The position numbers and the translations under genes are program-made. The notes below the pieces were generated by a model. It ran no database searches. It had not been told where the DNA came from and worked only from the letters and a program-made list of their open reading frames with translations. Below are positions 35,138-44,113 of a stretch of 64,000 nucleotides of DNA, in pieces (within the stretch, counting starts at the first letter, position 1; each line of letters starts with the position of its first letter). This stretch comes from Streptomyces viridochromogenes DSM 40736 (GTDB lineage Bacteria > Actinomycetota > Actinomycetes > Streptomycetales > Streptomycetaceae), in assembly GCF_000158955.1 (NCBI RefSeq), contig NZ_GG657757.1:3275866-3339865 (forward strand). Direction: 5' to 3'.

Positions 35138-38131
35138 ATGAGTGACACCCCAGCCAAGGTGCTCCTTGAAATTCACACCCATGCGCTGGCCGGCATGATG
35201 AACGCCCCCCGGCACTTCGCGCGTTGGGCTGCCGTCGCAGCCGACGAGGACTATCCCGACGCCGACCTGAGTGAGGAACTTTTCCACACCTACCTCGTCA
35301 ACGGCGACGAGGCACTCAGAGCCCTATGGAGCCGTCACCTCACCGCCTGGGACTTCGCCGAAGAACCTCAGTGGGCGCTTGCAACACCTGCCCGCACTGA
35401 TGAACGGCGAACAGCCGTGTATGACCGGCTGCGGTTTGGCAATGATTTGCGGAAGGCGCTGGATGACTCCGTACCCGTCGCGAAAATCCCTGGCCCCACA
35501 GTAATCACGCGTGAATTCACCCCGTGGTACACCGCCGATCGAGCTGCCGCCCGTTCTTTCTATTGGACGTCGTACGAGCAGAAGCTTCGCGCCAAGGGGT
35601 GGTCCGACGCTGCGATAGCGAGCCTCGATGAAGCAAGTCGGGCAGTCGTGGAACGCCTCACCGATCCCGAACAACCGGCAGCCCGACAGGCGAAGGGCCT
35701 GGTCGTCGGATACGTACAGTCAGGCAAGACAGCGAACTTCACTGGCGTCGCAGCCAAGGCGATCGACGCCGGCTACCGCCTCGTCATCGTGCTGGGCGGC
35801 ACGCTCAACCTGCTGCGCGCTCAGACCCAGCGCCGCCTCGACATGGAACTCATCGGGCAGGAGAACATCCTGCGAGGGGCGGATATCACGGACCTGGACT
35901 CCCTCGTAGGCGTGGACTACGTTGGCGACGACGAGGACTGGGACGACTTCGTCCAGCACGGCGCACGCCCGTCTGTGCTTGGCGCGTTTGACATCGAGCG
36001 TCTGACGACTCGCGACAACGACTACAAGAGCCTGGCGCAAGGTATCCGAGCCCTTGAGTTCGAAAAGCGCGAACCGACCCGCCCGCTACATGATCCAGCG
36101 AACCTCCACCACGCAGCGGCCCGCATCCTTGTGGTGAAGAAAAACAAGTCTGTCCTCACCAAGCTCGTCAAAGACCTCAAGCAGATTCACGGACTGCTCG
36201 GTGAACTGCCCGCCCTGATCATTGATGACGAGTCCGACCAGGCGTCCGTCAACACCCTGGATCCTAAGAAGTGGGAGCAGGGCAGCACTGAGCGGACTGC
36301 CATCAATGGGCTGCTCTCGCAGCTCCTGAACCTGTTGCCGCGCGCGCAGTACGTTGGCTACACGGCCACCCCCTTCGCCAACGTCTTCATCGACCCTGGT
36401 GACGACGAGGACATCTTCCCCAGCGATTTCCTGATCTCGCTTCCTCGTCCTTCCGGGTACATGGGCGCTCAGGACTTCCACGACTTGGACTCGGCGATAC
36501 CCCGAGATGAACGCACGTACGTCAACTCCCAGGAGAAGGCACACATCCGGGACATCTATGAGTCGACGGGGGACCGTCTTCAAGAGGCCATGGACGCCTT
36601 CGTCCTGTCTGGTGCTCTAAAGCTGTACCGGGCTGACCACGGTGTGGATGGCGGCCCGTTCCGGCACCACACGATGCTCGCCCATCAGTCGGTGCGGAAA
36701 GACGATCACGCGGATCTCGCGTTGCGTATCAATTCCATGTGGCATCAGGCGGGTTACAGCTCGGCCGCCGGCCACGAACGCCTTGCCGCGCTCTGGGCTT
36801 CGGACTTCGCTCAAGTCAGTGAGGCACGTGCGTCGGACCTCCCTGCTCCTCCCTCCTATGAGGGACTGCGTCCCTACGTGAATGCCGCACGTCAGCGCAT
36901 CGGCTCAGGGGGGCAGCCAGTCATCGTCGTAAATGGGGACTCCGACCGCTACTTCGATCAGCTGAACCTCGACTTCGACCGGACACCGCACGTCTGGAAG
37001 ATCTTGGTGGGCGGAACGAAGCTCTCTCGCGGGTTCACCGTAGAAGGCCTGACCATCACCTACTACCGGCGCACCACCCAGCAAGCCGACACCTTGATGC
37101 AGATGGGACGCTGGTTCGGCTTCCGACCCGGTTACCGGGACCTGGTCCGGCTCTACATCGGACGAGAGGAGCCCTTCGGCCGCAATAGGTATGCCGATCT
37201 GTACGAGGCTTACGAAGCGATCTGCCGTGACGAAGAGACGTTCCGGGAGCAACTGGCGCAATACGCCGCAGTGGTCGATGGGCAGCCGCAGATAACACCG
37301 ATGCAAGTGCCTCCCCTTGTGGCCCAGCACCTGCCTTGGATCAGGCCTTCGGCCCGCAACAAGATGTTCAACGCGGAGCTGGTGGAGATTCGATCACCTG
37401 GCCGTCCCATTGAGCCCGCGGCGTACCCGGAGAACAACGCGGCACTCAAGCGGAACACAGAGCGCTGGCGTCCCCTGCTGGACTCACTCAACGCAGCCCC
37501 GGCTATGTTCACCAATCCGCCGGACAATTCCAGCTCGCTCATGCGAACCTTCGAGGCGCTGACCGGAACCGTCTCGCACAGTGACCTCGTCAGCGTGCTG
37601 TCTCAGCTCGAATGGGAACGTCCAGGGCACTTCGACCCACACCTGACGTACCTCAGCCAGCTCGACGGAAAGCTCGGGAAGGTGGATGACTGGCTCCTCA
37701 TCTCCCCTCGCCTAGCAGCGAACACTCGCGTAGAGGCCCGCGTGCTCGGATCTCTGCCACTGTCCCTCGCCCGCCGAAGCCGACAAACCGGCAAGACCTC
37801 CTTCGGCCGCATCGCCAGTGTCGAACACCGCACTGCGGGCCAGCGCCTGATCGATACAGCGCGCTCATTGGCTGAGGGGCGCCCCGGTGAGAGCACCGGC
37901 ATCGGTTCTACGACGGGAGTGGCACTCCTGTACCCCGTTGTGGAGGGGGACAGCCACAGCGACGTGCAGGCGGTCGTGCGGAACGGCTCTGCCGATCCGT
38001 CGAAGATCGTGATGGCGTTCACCTTGATCCCGCCTACCTCCGCCATGAGCGCCGACCGGCGCTTGGTGCGCTTCCGCGCCAAGAACTCGAGGTACGCCTA
38101 TGACGCAACAATTCCAACGAGTTCGTTCTGA
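35138..38131 (+). CDS. Z1-domain superfamily II-like ATPase
   Basis: 997 residues, 55 nt after the ATPase gene. Helicase-type motifs: Walker A GYVQSGKTANF (~190), DExD-like IIDDESDQ (~363), YVGYTATPFANVF (~406), then the Z1-specific segment VGGTKLSRGFTVEGLT and QMGRWFGFRPGY (~657), equivalent to motifs V-VI. Z1 proteins are always found with GHKL ATPases in phage-defence or restriction operons and probably translocate or remodel DNA. A hairpin at 38153-38174 follows the stop. Confidence 0.88.
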   Translation: MSDTPAKVLLEIHTHALAGMMNAPRHFARWAAVAADEDYPDADLSEELFHTYLVNGDEALRALWSRHLTAWDFAEEPQWALATPARTDERRTAVYDRLRFGNDLRKALDDSVPVAKIPGPTVITREFTPWYTADRAAARSFYWTSYEQKLRAKGWSDAAIASLDEASRAVVERLTDPEQPAARQAKGLVVGYVQSGKTANFTGVAAKAIDAGYRLVIVLGGTLNLLRAQTQRRLDMELIGQENILRGADITDLDSLVGVDYVGDDEDWDDFVQHGARPSVLGAFDIERLTTRDNDYKSLAQGIRALEFEKREPTRPLHDPANLHHAAARILVVKKNKSVLTKLVKDLKQIHGLLGELPALIIDDESDQASVNTLDPKKWEQGSTERTAINGLLSQLLNLLPRAQYVGYTATPFANVFIDPGDDEDIFPSDFLISLPRPSGYMGAQDFHDLDSAIPRDERTYVNSQEKAHIRDIYESTGDRLQEAMDAFVLSGALKLYRADHGVDGGPFRHHTMLAHQSVRKDDHADLALRINSMWHQAGYSSAAGHERLAALWASDFAQVSEARASDLPAPPSYEGLRPYVNAARQRIGSGGQPVIVVNGDSDRYFDQLNLDFDRTPHVWKILVGGTKLSRGFTVEGLTITYYRRTTQQADTLMQMGRWFGFRPGYRDLVRLYIGREEPFGRNRYADLYEAYEAICRDEETFREQLAQYAAVVDGQPQITPMQVPPLVAQHLPWIRPSARNKMFNAELVEIRSPGRPIEPAAYPENNAALKRNTERWRPLLDSLNAAPAMFTNPPDNSSSLMRTFEALTGTVSHSDLVSVLSQLEWERPGHFDPHLTYLSQLDGKLGKVDDWLLISPRLAANTRVEARVLGSLPLSLARRSRQTGKTSFGRIASVEHRTAGQRLIDTARSLAEGRPGESTGIGSTTGVALLYPVVEGDSHSDVQAVVRNGSADPSKIVMAFTLIPPTSAMSADRRLVRFRAKNSRYAYDATIPTSSF

Positions 38132-38152
38132 GTTCCGCCTCCTCAACGTCAG

Positions 38153-38174
38153 GGCCGCCCCGCGAGGGGCGGTC
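38153..38174 (+). terminator. Hairpin after the Z1 gene
   Basis: GGCCGCCCC (38153-38161), GCGA loop, GGGGCGGTC (38166-38174); nine pairs with one G-U, 21 nt past the Z1 stop. It probably ends or attenuates the ATPase-Z1 transcript; no T-run follows. Confidence 0.55.
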
Positions 38175-38344
38175 ACTCGAGGACAAAGCCGTTCCGGCCG
38201 GTCGTGCAGATCGGACGGTCCGCAGGCGCATAGCGGGCGGGGGCGAAGGGAAACGTAGAGCGGTCTTCGGACGGGGGCGGGATGTCGACGACCTACGGGA
38301 CAACCCTTAGACGATGATCCAACAGGCCGGCCATACTCCAAGAC

Positions 38345-39136
38345 ATGGACGCCAGCGCAAACGATGGGCCGATAGCCCCAAACGGAACCCCTTGGTGGGA
38401 ACTCACAGTCCAGCCAGGCACCCGGAACAGGCCGTTTGGCCAAGAGCGACGGCTAGCGGCCTGGCTCTGGTTCAACAAGGAAATAGGCGACATATTCACG
38501 ATGAACGAGCTCCGCGACGCGCTGGGTTCGGACATCGTCGGCAAGTCCGAGCACCTCAATCGCCGTCTCCGCACCCTGCGCTCAGTGGGATGGATCATCC
38601 CGTCGTATAAGGATGACGGCTCGCTGGGCACAGACGAGTATCGGCTCCAGACCAAGGGGGCCCGGTACTGGCTCGACGAGGATCGCCTAGCCCACAAACG
38701 ATTTGCGCCATCAGCCCGCGTACGGCGCGACGTCATAGACCGCGACGGCGGACGCTGCGTTGTCTGCGGCGCGGGGGCCGGGGAGTCCTACCCAGGTGAG
38801 CCCGACAGCAAGGCCCGGCTCACCATCGGGCATCGAGTGCCGCAGGAACGTTTGAGGACACGTGGAGCGGCCGACGACACCGACAACTGGCGTACCGAGT
38901 GCGCACGGTGCAACGAGCCCGTCCGAGACGGGGCTCCCGATCCCTGGCAGTACGACGAGGTACTAGCACAGGTCCGGCGCCTTAGCCGAGGAAACAAGCA
39001 AACGCTACTTAGTTGGCTGCAGCGCGCGGAACGTACTCGTTCAGAGCTTGACCGTGTCTACGATCTAGCTCGGGTCCTCACGCACCAGGAGCAGGAGGAT
39101 CTCATTACCTACTTGCAGACCAGCTCCGGCATCTGA
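38345..39136 (+). CDS. HNH endonuclease with N-terminal helix-turn-helix domain
   Basis: 263 residues. The first ~115 look like a winged-helix domain (TMNELRDALGSDIVGKSEHLNRRLRTLR split around 40-75). The HNH/McrA-like zinc nuclease has CVVCG, GHRVPQE (metal His), DNWRTECARCN and the Asn of the ββα fold. Such HNH enzymes can be restriction nucleases or nicking partners. 18 nt before the next gene on the same strand, so co-expressed with it. Target unknown. Confidence 0.85.
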   Translation: MDASANDGPIAPNGTPWWELTVQPGTRNRPFGQERRLAAWLWFNKEIGDIFTMNELRDALGSDIVGKSEHLNRRLRTLRSVGWIIPSYKDDGSLGTDEYRLQTKGARYWLDEDRLAHKRFAPSARVRRDVIDRDGGRCVVCGAGAGESYPGEPDSKARLTIGHRVPQERLRTRGAADDTDNWRTECARCNEPVRDGAPDPWQYDEVLAQVRRLSRGNKQTLLSWLQRAERTRSELDRVYDLARVLTHQEQEDLITYLQTSSGI

Positions 39137-39154
39137 GTTAGGAGTCCTCCTCAC

Positions 39155-40018
39155 GTGACAGCGGCGCTCACGACAGCCAGGAAAAACTTTCACGATGACC
39201 TCACCGGGAAGTACACCCTTTCCCTGTCCCCTGACGGCGTGGCCTCAAATGCCGACAGTAGTCAGAAAACCAGCGTCAGCATCGGGTTAAGCATTGCAAA
39301 GGATCTCTCGGCAGGGACCATCCCCAAGAAGCTCACCGGGCAGCGAGTCGGAAAGCAGTTCGAAGAGGCCGTCGAGGGGTTCCTGTCAGATACCTTTCCC
39401 CTATTCCAGTCTCTCCGCCCGGGTGATTGGAGCATCGAGAATGTCGGCGGCTCCCGAGCCGAGTACCAGATTTCTAGGTACGAGCCCTACACTCACCTAG
39501 CCGACCTCGCGAACGCAATTGAAAACGACCGGAATCTCGCCTCGGTACTGGGAAATTCCTACGAGATCAGCCCGGATATTTTGATACTCCGACACCCGGA
39601 ACCAGACGAGAACATCAATCGCGATTCAGATCTGGTTGACTCGAAATCTGGCCGCTACGGCATCATTAGGCTCACCAATCAGGATCGCCCCATTGTTCAC
39701 GCCATAGTCTCGTGCAAGTGGACGCTTCGCAGCGACCGCGCCCAGAATGCACGCTCAGAGGCCCTCAATGTTATCCGAAACCGGAAGGGGCGCACTCCCC
39801 ACATCGCGGTCGTCACCGGAGAGCCCTCGCCCTCCCGCCTGGCATCACTAGCGCTTGGCACTGGTGATATCGACACCGTGTATCACTTCGCCCTGCCGGA
39901 GCTGATCAAAGCGGTCCACGAAACAGATAACGACGAGGCAGTCAGTATGCTCAACACCCTCGTTACCGGTAAACGTCTTCGCGACATCAGTGACCTGCCG
40001 CTAGATCTGGCGATCTAG
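39155..40018 (+). CDS. Type II restriction endonuclease, NgoMIV-like
   Basis: 287 residues from GTG 39155, nearly the length of NgoMIV (286). Active-site residues align one for one: Glu70 (GKQFEE), Asp141 (SPDILI), Lys188 (SCKWT) and Glu202 (ARSEAL), the Cfr10I/NgoMIV arrangement. SCKWTLRSDRAQNARSEALN is diagnostic. NgoMIV cuts GCCGGC, so that site or a close relative is predicted. The gene is visibly AT-richer than its neighbours and uses codons such as AAA, ATT and AAT, a sign of transfer. One in-frame TTA (39287-39289, Leu45) would make it bldA-dependent. Convergent with the methyltransferase, 29 nt between stops. Confidence 0.92.
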   Translation: MTAALTTARKNFHDDLTGKYTLSLSPDGVASNADSSQKTSVSIGLSIAKDLSAGTIPKKLTGQRVGKQFEEAVEGFLSDTFPLFQSLRPGDWSIENVGGSRAEYQISRYEPYTHLADLANAIENDRNLASVLGNSYEISPDILILRHPEPDENINRDSDLVDSKSGRYGIIRLTNQDRPIVHAIVSCKWTLRSDRAQNARSEALNVIRNRKGRTPHIAVVTGEPSPSRLASLALGTGDIDTVYHFALPELIKAVHETDNDEAVSMLNTLVTGKRLRDISDLPLDLAI

Positions 40019-40047
40019 CAGCAGGCCTACCAGCGGGCATGACGTGG

Positions 40048-41310
40048 CTAGCTGATTCGGGATCGCAATTCAGCAAAGCGTGCGTGCCGGTCGTGGTCTT
40101 CCTGGCCTGTGAACCCCTTGAAGCCCGCGAGCCGGTACGCACGACCTCCGAGCTGATCATCTTCGTCGATCACGAAGTCCCGCGCGAGCAGGGCCATCCG
40201 GCGCTCGAAGGCCAGAGAGTCCATCTTCTCACCAGCAAGCCGCACCAGCTCTTTCTCCGTCAGAGCAGTTGACGCATTCTTCAAGGCCAGGTAGAGCGCG
40301 TCATGCATAACTTCGTTCTCAACTTCGGCCAGTTGCTTTGGCTCGCCCTTGCGGTTCAACGCATTGGCGATGGCAGTGCCAATCGCACGGGCAACGGGTG
40401 GTGGGAATGCGTTGCCGATTTGGCGATACCTGGTCGTCTTGCGACCAGTGAACTCCCACTCATAGTCGCGCTCCTTGCCCCAGCCTTGGATGCGAGCCAC
40501 CATCTCTGTGGTGAGCTTCGGCAGGAAGTTCACTGGAGTCGATCCGTCCGGCGGCGCGTCGGCAACCCCCATTGCATCTACGCCGAGGTTACGCCAAGCT
40601 GCTTTCGCGCGAGTTGGACCAAGGTCCGCGCCACCATGCTTCTTGGAGCCGCCAACAATAGTGGGGGCAATGTCGTTCGCTTTCTGCGCCCAAGCTTCGG
40701 CCCCCAGCCAGCCTTTAGCAGCCATCATGTCCTGCAGTGCCGTTCCAACGGTCTGCGTGGTGGGCTTTTCTTCAGGCCAGTTGAACCATTGGGCATCTTC
40801 ATGGCGCATGGCAACTAGGACGAAACGCGGTCGCAACTGTGGGACGCCGTAGTTATTTGCATGCAAGAGTTTCCAGTCGGACCAGTAGCCGAGGTCCCTC
40901 AGGCGATCTTTCACATGCTGGCGGTAGGCAGAGAAGCGAGGCATCGAGAGGCCGCGAACGTTCTCAAGAAGGAGCGCCCGGGGCTTCATCTTGCCGGCCA
41001 GTTCAACGGCCCACGCGAAGAGGTCACGCTCGTCGGTCGCGCCGAGCTGCTTACCGGCGATCGAGAACGGAGGGCATGGCACTCCACCTGCGAGAAGATC
41101 GATATCGATGTATTTGCCTGGTTTCCAGAGGTCCTCGTCGGCGACGTCACCGTGCACCACCCTCCAGTCGCGATTCGCGCGAAGGGTGTTGACGGCGTTC
41201 TCGTCGAGCTCGACGGCGACGGCGTGATCGAAACCTGCCAGCTCAAGGCCGAGCGACTGGCCCCCAGCGCCCGCGCAGATCTCCACGGCGGACAGATCAG
41301 CCACGCTCAT
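40048..41310 (-). CDS. DNA cytosine-C5 methyltransferase
   Basis: 420 residues from ATG 41310 (upstream in-frame ATGs at 41352 and 41373 are possible; GGAGG sits unusually close to 41310). Motifs in order: I EICAGAGGQSLGL, IV GGVPCPPFS (nucleophile Cys79), VI ENVRG, VIII QLRPRFVLV, a target-recognition region, X YRQIGNAFPPPVA. An extra ~110-residue helical tail follows motif X. It is the protective partner of the convergent NgoMIV-like enzyme and should methylate the same site; the Vsr gene supports a 5-methylcytosine product. No TTA codon found. Confidence 0.92.
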   Translation of the reverse strand: MSVADLSAVEICAGAGGQSLGLELAGFDHAVAVELDENAVNTLRANRDWRVVHGDVADEDLWKPGKYIDIDLLAGGVPCPPFSIAGKQLGATDERDLFAWAVELAGKMKPRALLLENVRGLSMPRFSAYRQHVKDRLRDLGYWSDWKLLHANNYGVPQLRPRFVLVAMRHEDAQWFNWPEEKPTTQTVGTALQDMMAAKGWLGAEAWAQKANDIAPTIVGGSKKHGGADLGPTRAKAAWRNLGVDAMGVADAPPDGSTPVNFLPKLTTEMVARIQGWGKERDYEWEFTGRKTTRYRQIGNAFPPPVARAIGTAIANALNRKGEPKQLAEVENEVMHDALYLALKNASTALTEKELVRLAGEKMDSLAFERRMALLARDFVIDEDDQLGGRAYRLAGFKGFTGQEDHDRHARFAELRSRIS

Positions 41311-41393
41311 ACCTCCATGTCTGTCTTGCACAGGTCTACTATCCTGACCCATCAAACACTGTGGGTCTGACACTAGGGCTTACGGTGGATGCG

Positions 41394-41858
41394 ATGACCC
41401 CTAGCTCTGATCCCGCAACGCCGACACCGCCGACGCCTGGCCGCTCACGCAACATGGCTGCGATCAAGCGGCGGGATACTAAGCCCGAGCGGACCATCCG
41501 GTCGCTGCTCCACGCCGCGGGGAAGCGGTACCGCGTTGACTACCGTCTGCAGCTGGAGGGCGCGCGCCCACGTCCCGACATTGCTTTTACTCGTGCGCGA
41601 GTAGCTGTGTTCGTCGACGGCTGCTTCTGGCACTGCTGCCCCGAGCATGGCCGGCAGCCTGGTGTGAATGGTGGCTATTGGGGGCCGAAGCTGGAGCGCA
41701 ATGTGGCCCGGGACAGGGCCGCTGACGAAGCCCTTGCCGCGGCAGGCTGGTCTGTCGTCCGCGTGTGGGAGCACGAGGACCCAGATAGGGCCGCAGCGCG
41801 GATCATCGCCGTTCTCGACGCCGCGGCCCCCGGCAGTCAGGGTCCACGCGCTGGCTGA
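41394..41858 (+). CDS. vsr: Very-short-patch mismatch repair endonuclease (Vsr)
   Basis: 154 residues from ATG 41394 (GGTGG 5 nt upstream), divergent from the methyltransferase with 83 nt between starts. Vsr motifs: NMAAIKRRDTKPERTIRSLL, YRLQLEGARPRPDIAF (catalytic Asp), VAVFVDGCFWHCCPEH (metal and intercalating residues) and NVARDRAADEALAAAGW. Vsr nicks next to T:G mismatches made by deamination of 5-methylcytosine and routinely accompanies C5 methylases. Confidence 0.93.
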   Translation: MTPSSDPATPTPPTPGRSRNMAAIKRRDTKPERTIRSLLHAAGKRYRVDYRLQLEGARPRPDIAFTRARVAVFVDGCFWHCCPEHGRQPGVNGGYWGPKLERNVARDRAADEALAAAGWSVVRVWEHEDPDRAAARIIAVLDAAAPGSQGPRAG

Positions 41859-41919
41859 AGGTAGGCTCCACTGCCGTTGGAGTGGACTCTTGCCGGTGCC
41901 CTATAAGGCCTCCGCCCTG

Positions 41920-42552
41920 TCAGGCGGCTCCTGATACAGCTTCATAGCGCATCTGAGCGCGGTCGAGAATGTCGTCCGGATCGTGGCCGCCGACAGTGGT
42001 CCAGTGGAGCAGATCAGCGATCAGCTCGACCGCGGACTCAACGAGACTTACCTCTCGCCATCGTCCGTTCTGGCCAAGCGTGCACTCGACCTTCTCGTAG
42101 TTCTCGAGCACCTCCACAGCACGCTCGACCCTTCGGCACCTGCGCGCGTCGGTTAGCGGGATCTCGCACCAGACCGCCTTACCCGCCGCACTCAGCACTG
42201 TGCCCCAGTCCACCGCCATGGCAGCGAGCAGACGCAGGCCTCGACCGGACTCATCACCGCATCCTGCGGTCTTGACAACGGGCGCAACCGGGCTCTGGTC
42301 GTGGACCTCAAGGCGCAGCCTCCCGCCCCTCCTCTCAAGGATCAGGGCTGCCGACACTCCTTCACCAACATGCTTCACGACATTGGTGGCCAGCTCCGTC
42401 ACGAGAAGTTCGGTTTCGTCAGCAGCCATGACCATGCCCCAGCACTCGAGTTGCCGAACGGCTGCTCTTCTCAGCAAGCGCACCTCCGCCGGCGCTGCTT
42501 CAAAGGGCAGAACACAGCGGGCTTGGGGCTCCGTGGCTTCGTAGCCGGGCAT
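41920..42552 (-). CDS. RsbW-like ATP-binding (HATPase_c_2) regulator
   Basis: 210 residues; ATG 42552 gives 8-nt spacing from GGAGG (an ATG at 42558 is too close). GHKL N box ELLVTELATNVVKH and G region GCGDESGRGLRLL. The C-terminal ~70 residues are extra to the anti-sigma kinase core. Streptomycetes carry many such orphans paired with XRE/DUF397 genes; they are thought to act in partner-switching or developmental signalling. Divergent from the XRE gene. Confidence 0.85.
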   Translation of the reverse strand: MPGYEATEPQARCVLPFEAAPAEVRLLRRAAVRQLECWGMVMAADETELLVTELATNVVKHVGEGVSAALILERRGGRLRLEVHDQSPVAPVVKTAGCGDESGRGLRLLAAMAVDWGTVLSAAGKAVWCEIPLTDARRCRRVERAVEVLENYEKVECTLGQNGRWREVSLVESAVELIADLLHWTTVGGHDPDDILDRAQMRYEAVSGAA

Positions 42553-42769
42553 GACCATTCCTCCCTCCCTGGCCACGCGGCACTTCAATCCCGCCGTATC
42601 CGTACGGCTGCGCTGCGTAGCGACTGAGGAGAGCATGGCATAGAGAAATCTCATTGTGTAACTTCTCACGGGAATCTATCGGGTGAATCTGGTGGTGAGC
42701 CGGGTTCACCGCTACCTAGCCTGATGGGCGTCCTCCGGGCTGTAGCCCGGTACATGGCGAAGGAGCTAC

Positions 42770-43615
42770 ATGCCCGATCGGAGCACGACACGACGCCGCC
42801 AGCTGGGCGCCACCATGCGCAAGTTGCGCTCCCGAACGGGAATGACGCTTGAGCAGGCCGGGCACCTGGTCGGCGTATCGAAAGCGACCGTCAGCAGGTA
42901 CGAGACCACGGCCGGACCGGTCAAGTGGATCGTCGTCGATGCGCTGTGCCGTGAATACGGAGCAACTGATGCCGAGCGACGAGCAGTGGTCAACCTCGCC
43001 AAGAACGCCAAGGAGCAGGGCTGGTGGAGCTCCTTCGCCGATTCCATCCCGGAGAGCATGAACCTGCTGCTCACCTTGGAGGACGAGGCAGTTCGTGAGA
43101 ACCACTTCTGCTGCGTCTACGTCCCTGGGCTCCTACAGACCCGCGACTACAGCACAGCACTCCAGAAGGCCAACGAGGTGCCCTTGGAGTCTGCGGAAGT
43201 CGAGCGGCTCGTCGACATCCGCATGAAGCGGCAGGACATCCTGAGCCGTCCGAAGCCGTTGCGCCTGTGGGCGATCCTTGATGAATCGGTGACCCGCCGC
43301 GTCGTCGGGTCACCGACGGTGATGAGGGAGCAACTTGACCGGCTCCTCGAAGCTAACGAGTCGCCTCACATCACCCTTCAGGTGCTGCCGTTCTCCAAGG
43401 GGGCTCACGCGGCTGCCCTGGGCAGCTTCGTCATCATCGGTGGCCCCGAACCAGCCCTCGACGTCGTCTATGTCGACTTCCACACAGGCTCCCTGTTCCT
43501 GGAGAAGGAGGAGGAACTGGAGCGATACAGACTTGCGTTCGAGTACCTTCGCGCACAAGCGTTGGACATGGAGGCCTCCTCCGCCTTGATCCATCGCGCC
43601 CGCAAGGAGCTCTAA
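42770..43615 (+). CDS. XRE-family regulator with DUF5753 domain
   Basis: 281 residues from ATG 42770, AAGGAG 5 nt upstream. Helix-turn-helix: GMTLEQAGHLVGVSKATVSRYE. The C-terminal DUF5753 domain has YVPGLLQTRDYSTAL, ILDESVTRRVVGSP, ITLQVLPFSKGAH and SLFLEKEEE. BldB/AbaA-locus style regulators of this type control antibiotic production and differentiation and always precede a DUF397 gene, as here. May regulate the island or be an independent regulatory cassette. Confidence 0.9.
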   Translation: MPDRSTTRRRQLGATMRKLRSRTGMTLEQAGHLVGVSKATVSRYETTAGPVKWIVVDALCREYGATDAERRAVVNLAKNAKEQGWWSSFADSIPESMNLLLTLEDEAVRENHFCCVYVPGLLQTRDYSTALQKANEVPLESAEVERLVDIRMKRQDILSRPKPLRLWAILDESVTRRVVGSPTVMREQLDRLLEANESPHITLQVLPFSKGAHAAALGSFVIIGGPEPALDVVYVDFHTGSLFLEKEEELERYRLAFEYLRAQALDMEASSALIHRARKEL

Positions 43616-43813
43616 ATGCCGGCTCGCCCGCAATCCGCTTCTGAGCCCGGGTGGTTCAAGTCGTCGTACAGCGGCGGCAACACCACCGAGTGCTTGGAGT
43701 GTGCCAACCTCGCCAACGGCGTGCTCATACGCGACTCCAAGAACCCGTGGGGGCCAGCCCTAGCCATTGGGAGCAGGGCATGGCGTTCTTTCGTGAGTGC
43801 CGTGAGTCGATGA
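43616..43813 (+). CDS. DUF397 protein
   Basis: 65 residues; the ATG directly abuts the TAA of the XRE gene. Signature: WFKSSYSGGNTTECLECA, VLIRDSKNPWGPALAIG and AWRSFVSAV. DUF397 proteins act with their XRE partner, probably as small modulators that relieve or transmit its activity. Confidence 0.92.
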   Translation: MPARPQSASEPGWFKSSYSGGNTTECLECANLANGVLIRDSKNPWGPALAIGSRAWRSFVSAVSR

Positions 43814-43977
43814 CAGACTCGTGCGCTCACCGATGTGAAATAGGGCGTCGTGCACGCTACTGGCGTCCGACTACCGGCAGACGCAGGTCTGGCTACGCTG
43901 AACGTCATCAGCCAGGCCGGTAGCTAGTGCATCGCGGACCGTAAGCCACCGTCCTTGAGCGCGATGGCACCGGCCAG

Positions 43978-44094
43978 CTAACGACGTTCCCTGGCGGCAG
44001 TTCGGCTGGGCGAAGCGATGCGGAAGTCGCTGGCGTAGAAGGCCAGGTCTCTGCCCGTCCCGTTGGCCAGGAGGTACTCAAGGCCGCCCGGTTC
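43978..44094 (-). pseudogene. Possible 3' remnant of an unidentified gene
   Basis: Reading the minus strand gives a coherent 38-residue C-terminal-looking peptide, GLEYLLANGTGRDLAFYASD then FRIASPSRTAARERR, ending in TAG. It is cut upstream by an in-frame TGA at 44095-44097. Composition is protein-like, but I recognise no family. Confidence 0.3.
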
Positions 44095-44113
44095 TCACGA
44101 GGTTGGCGGTTCC

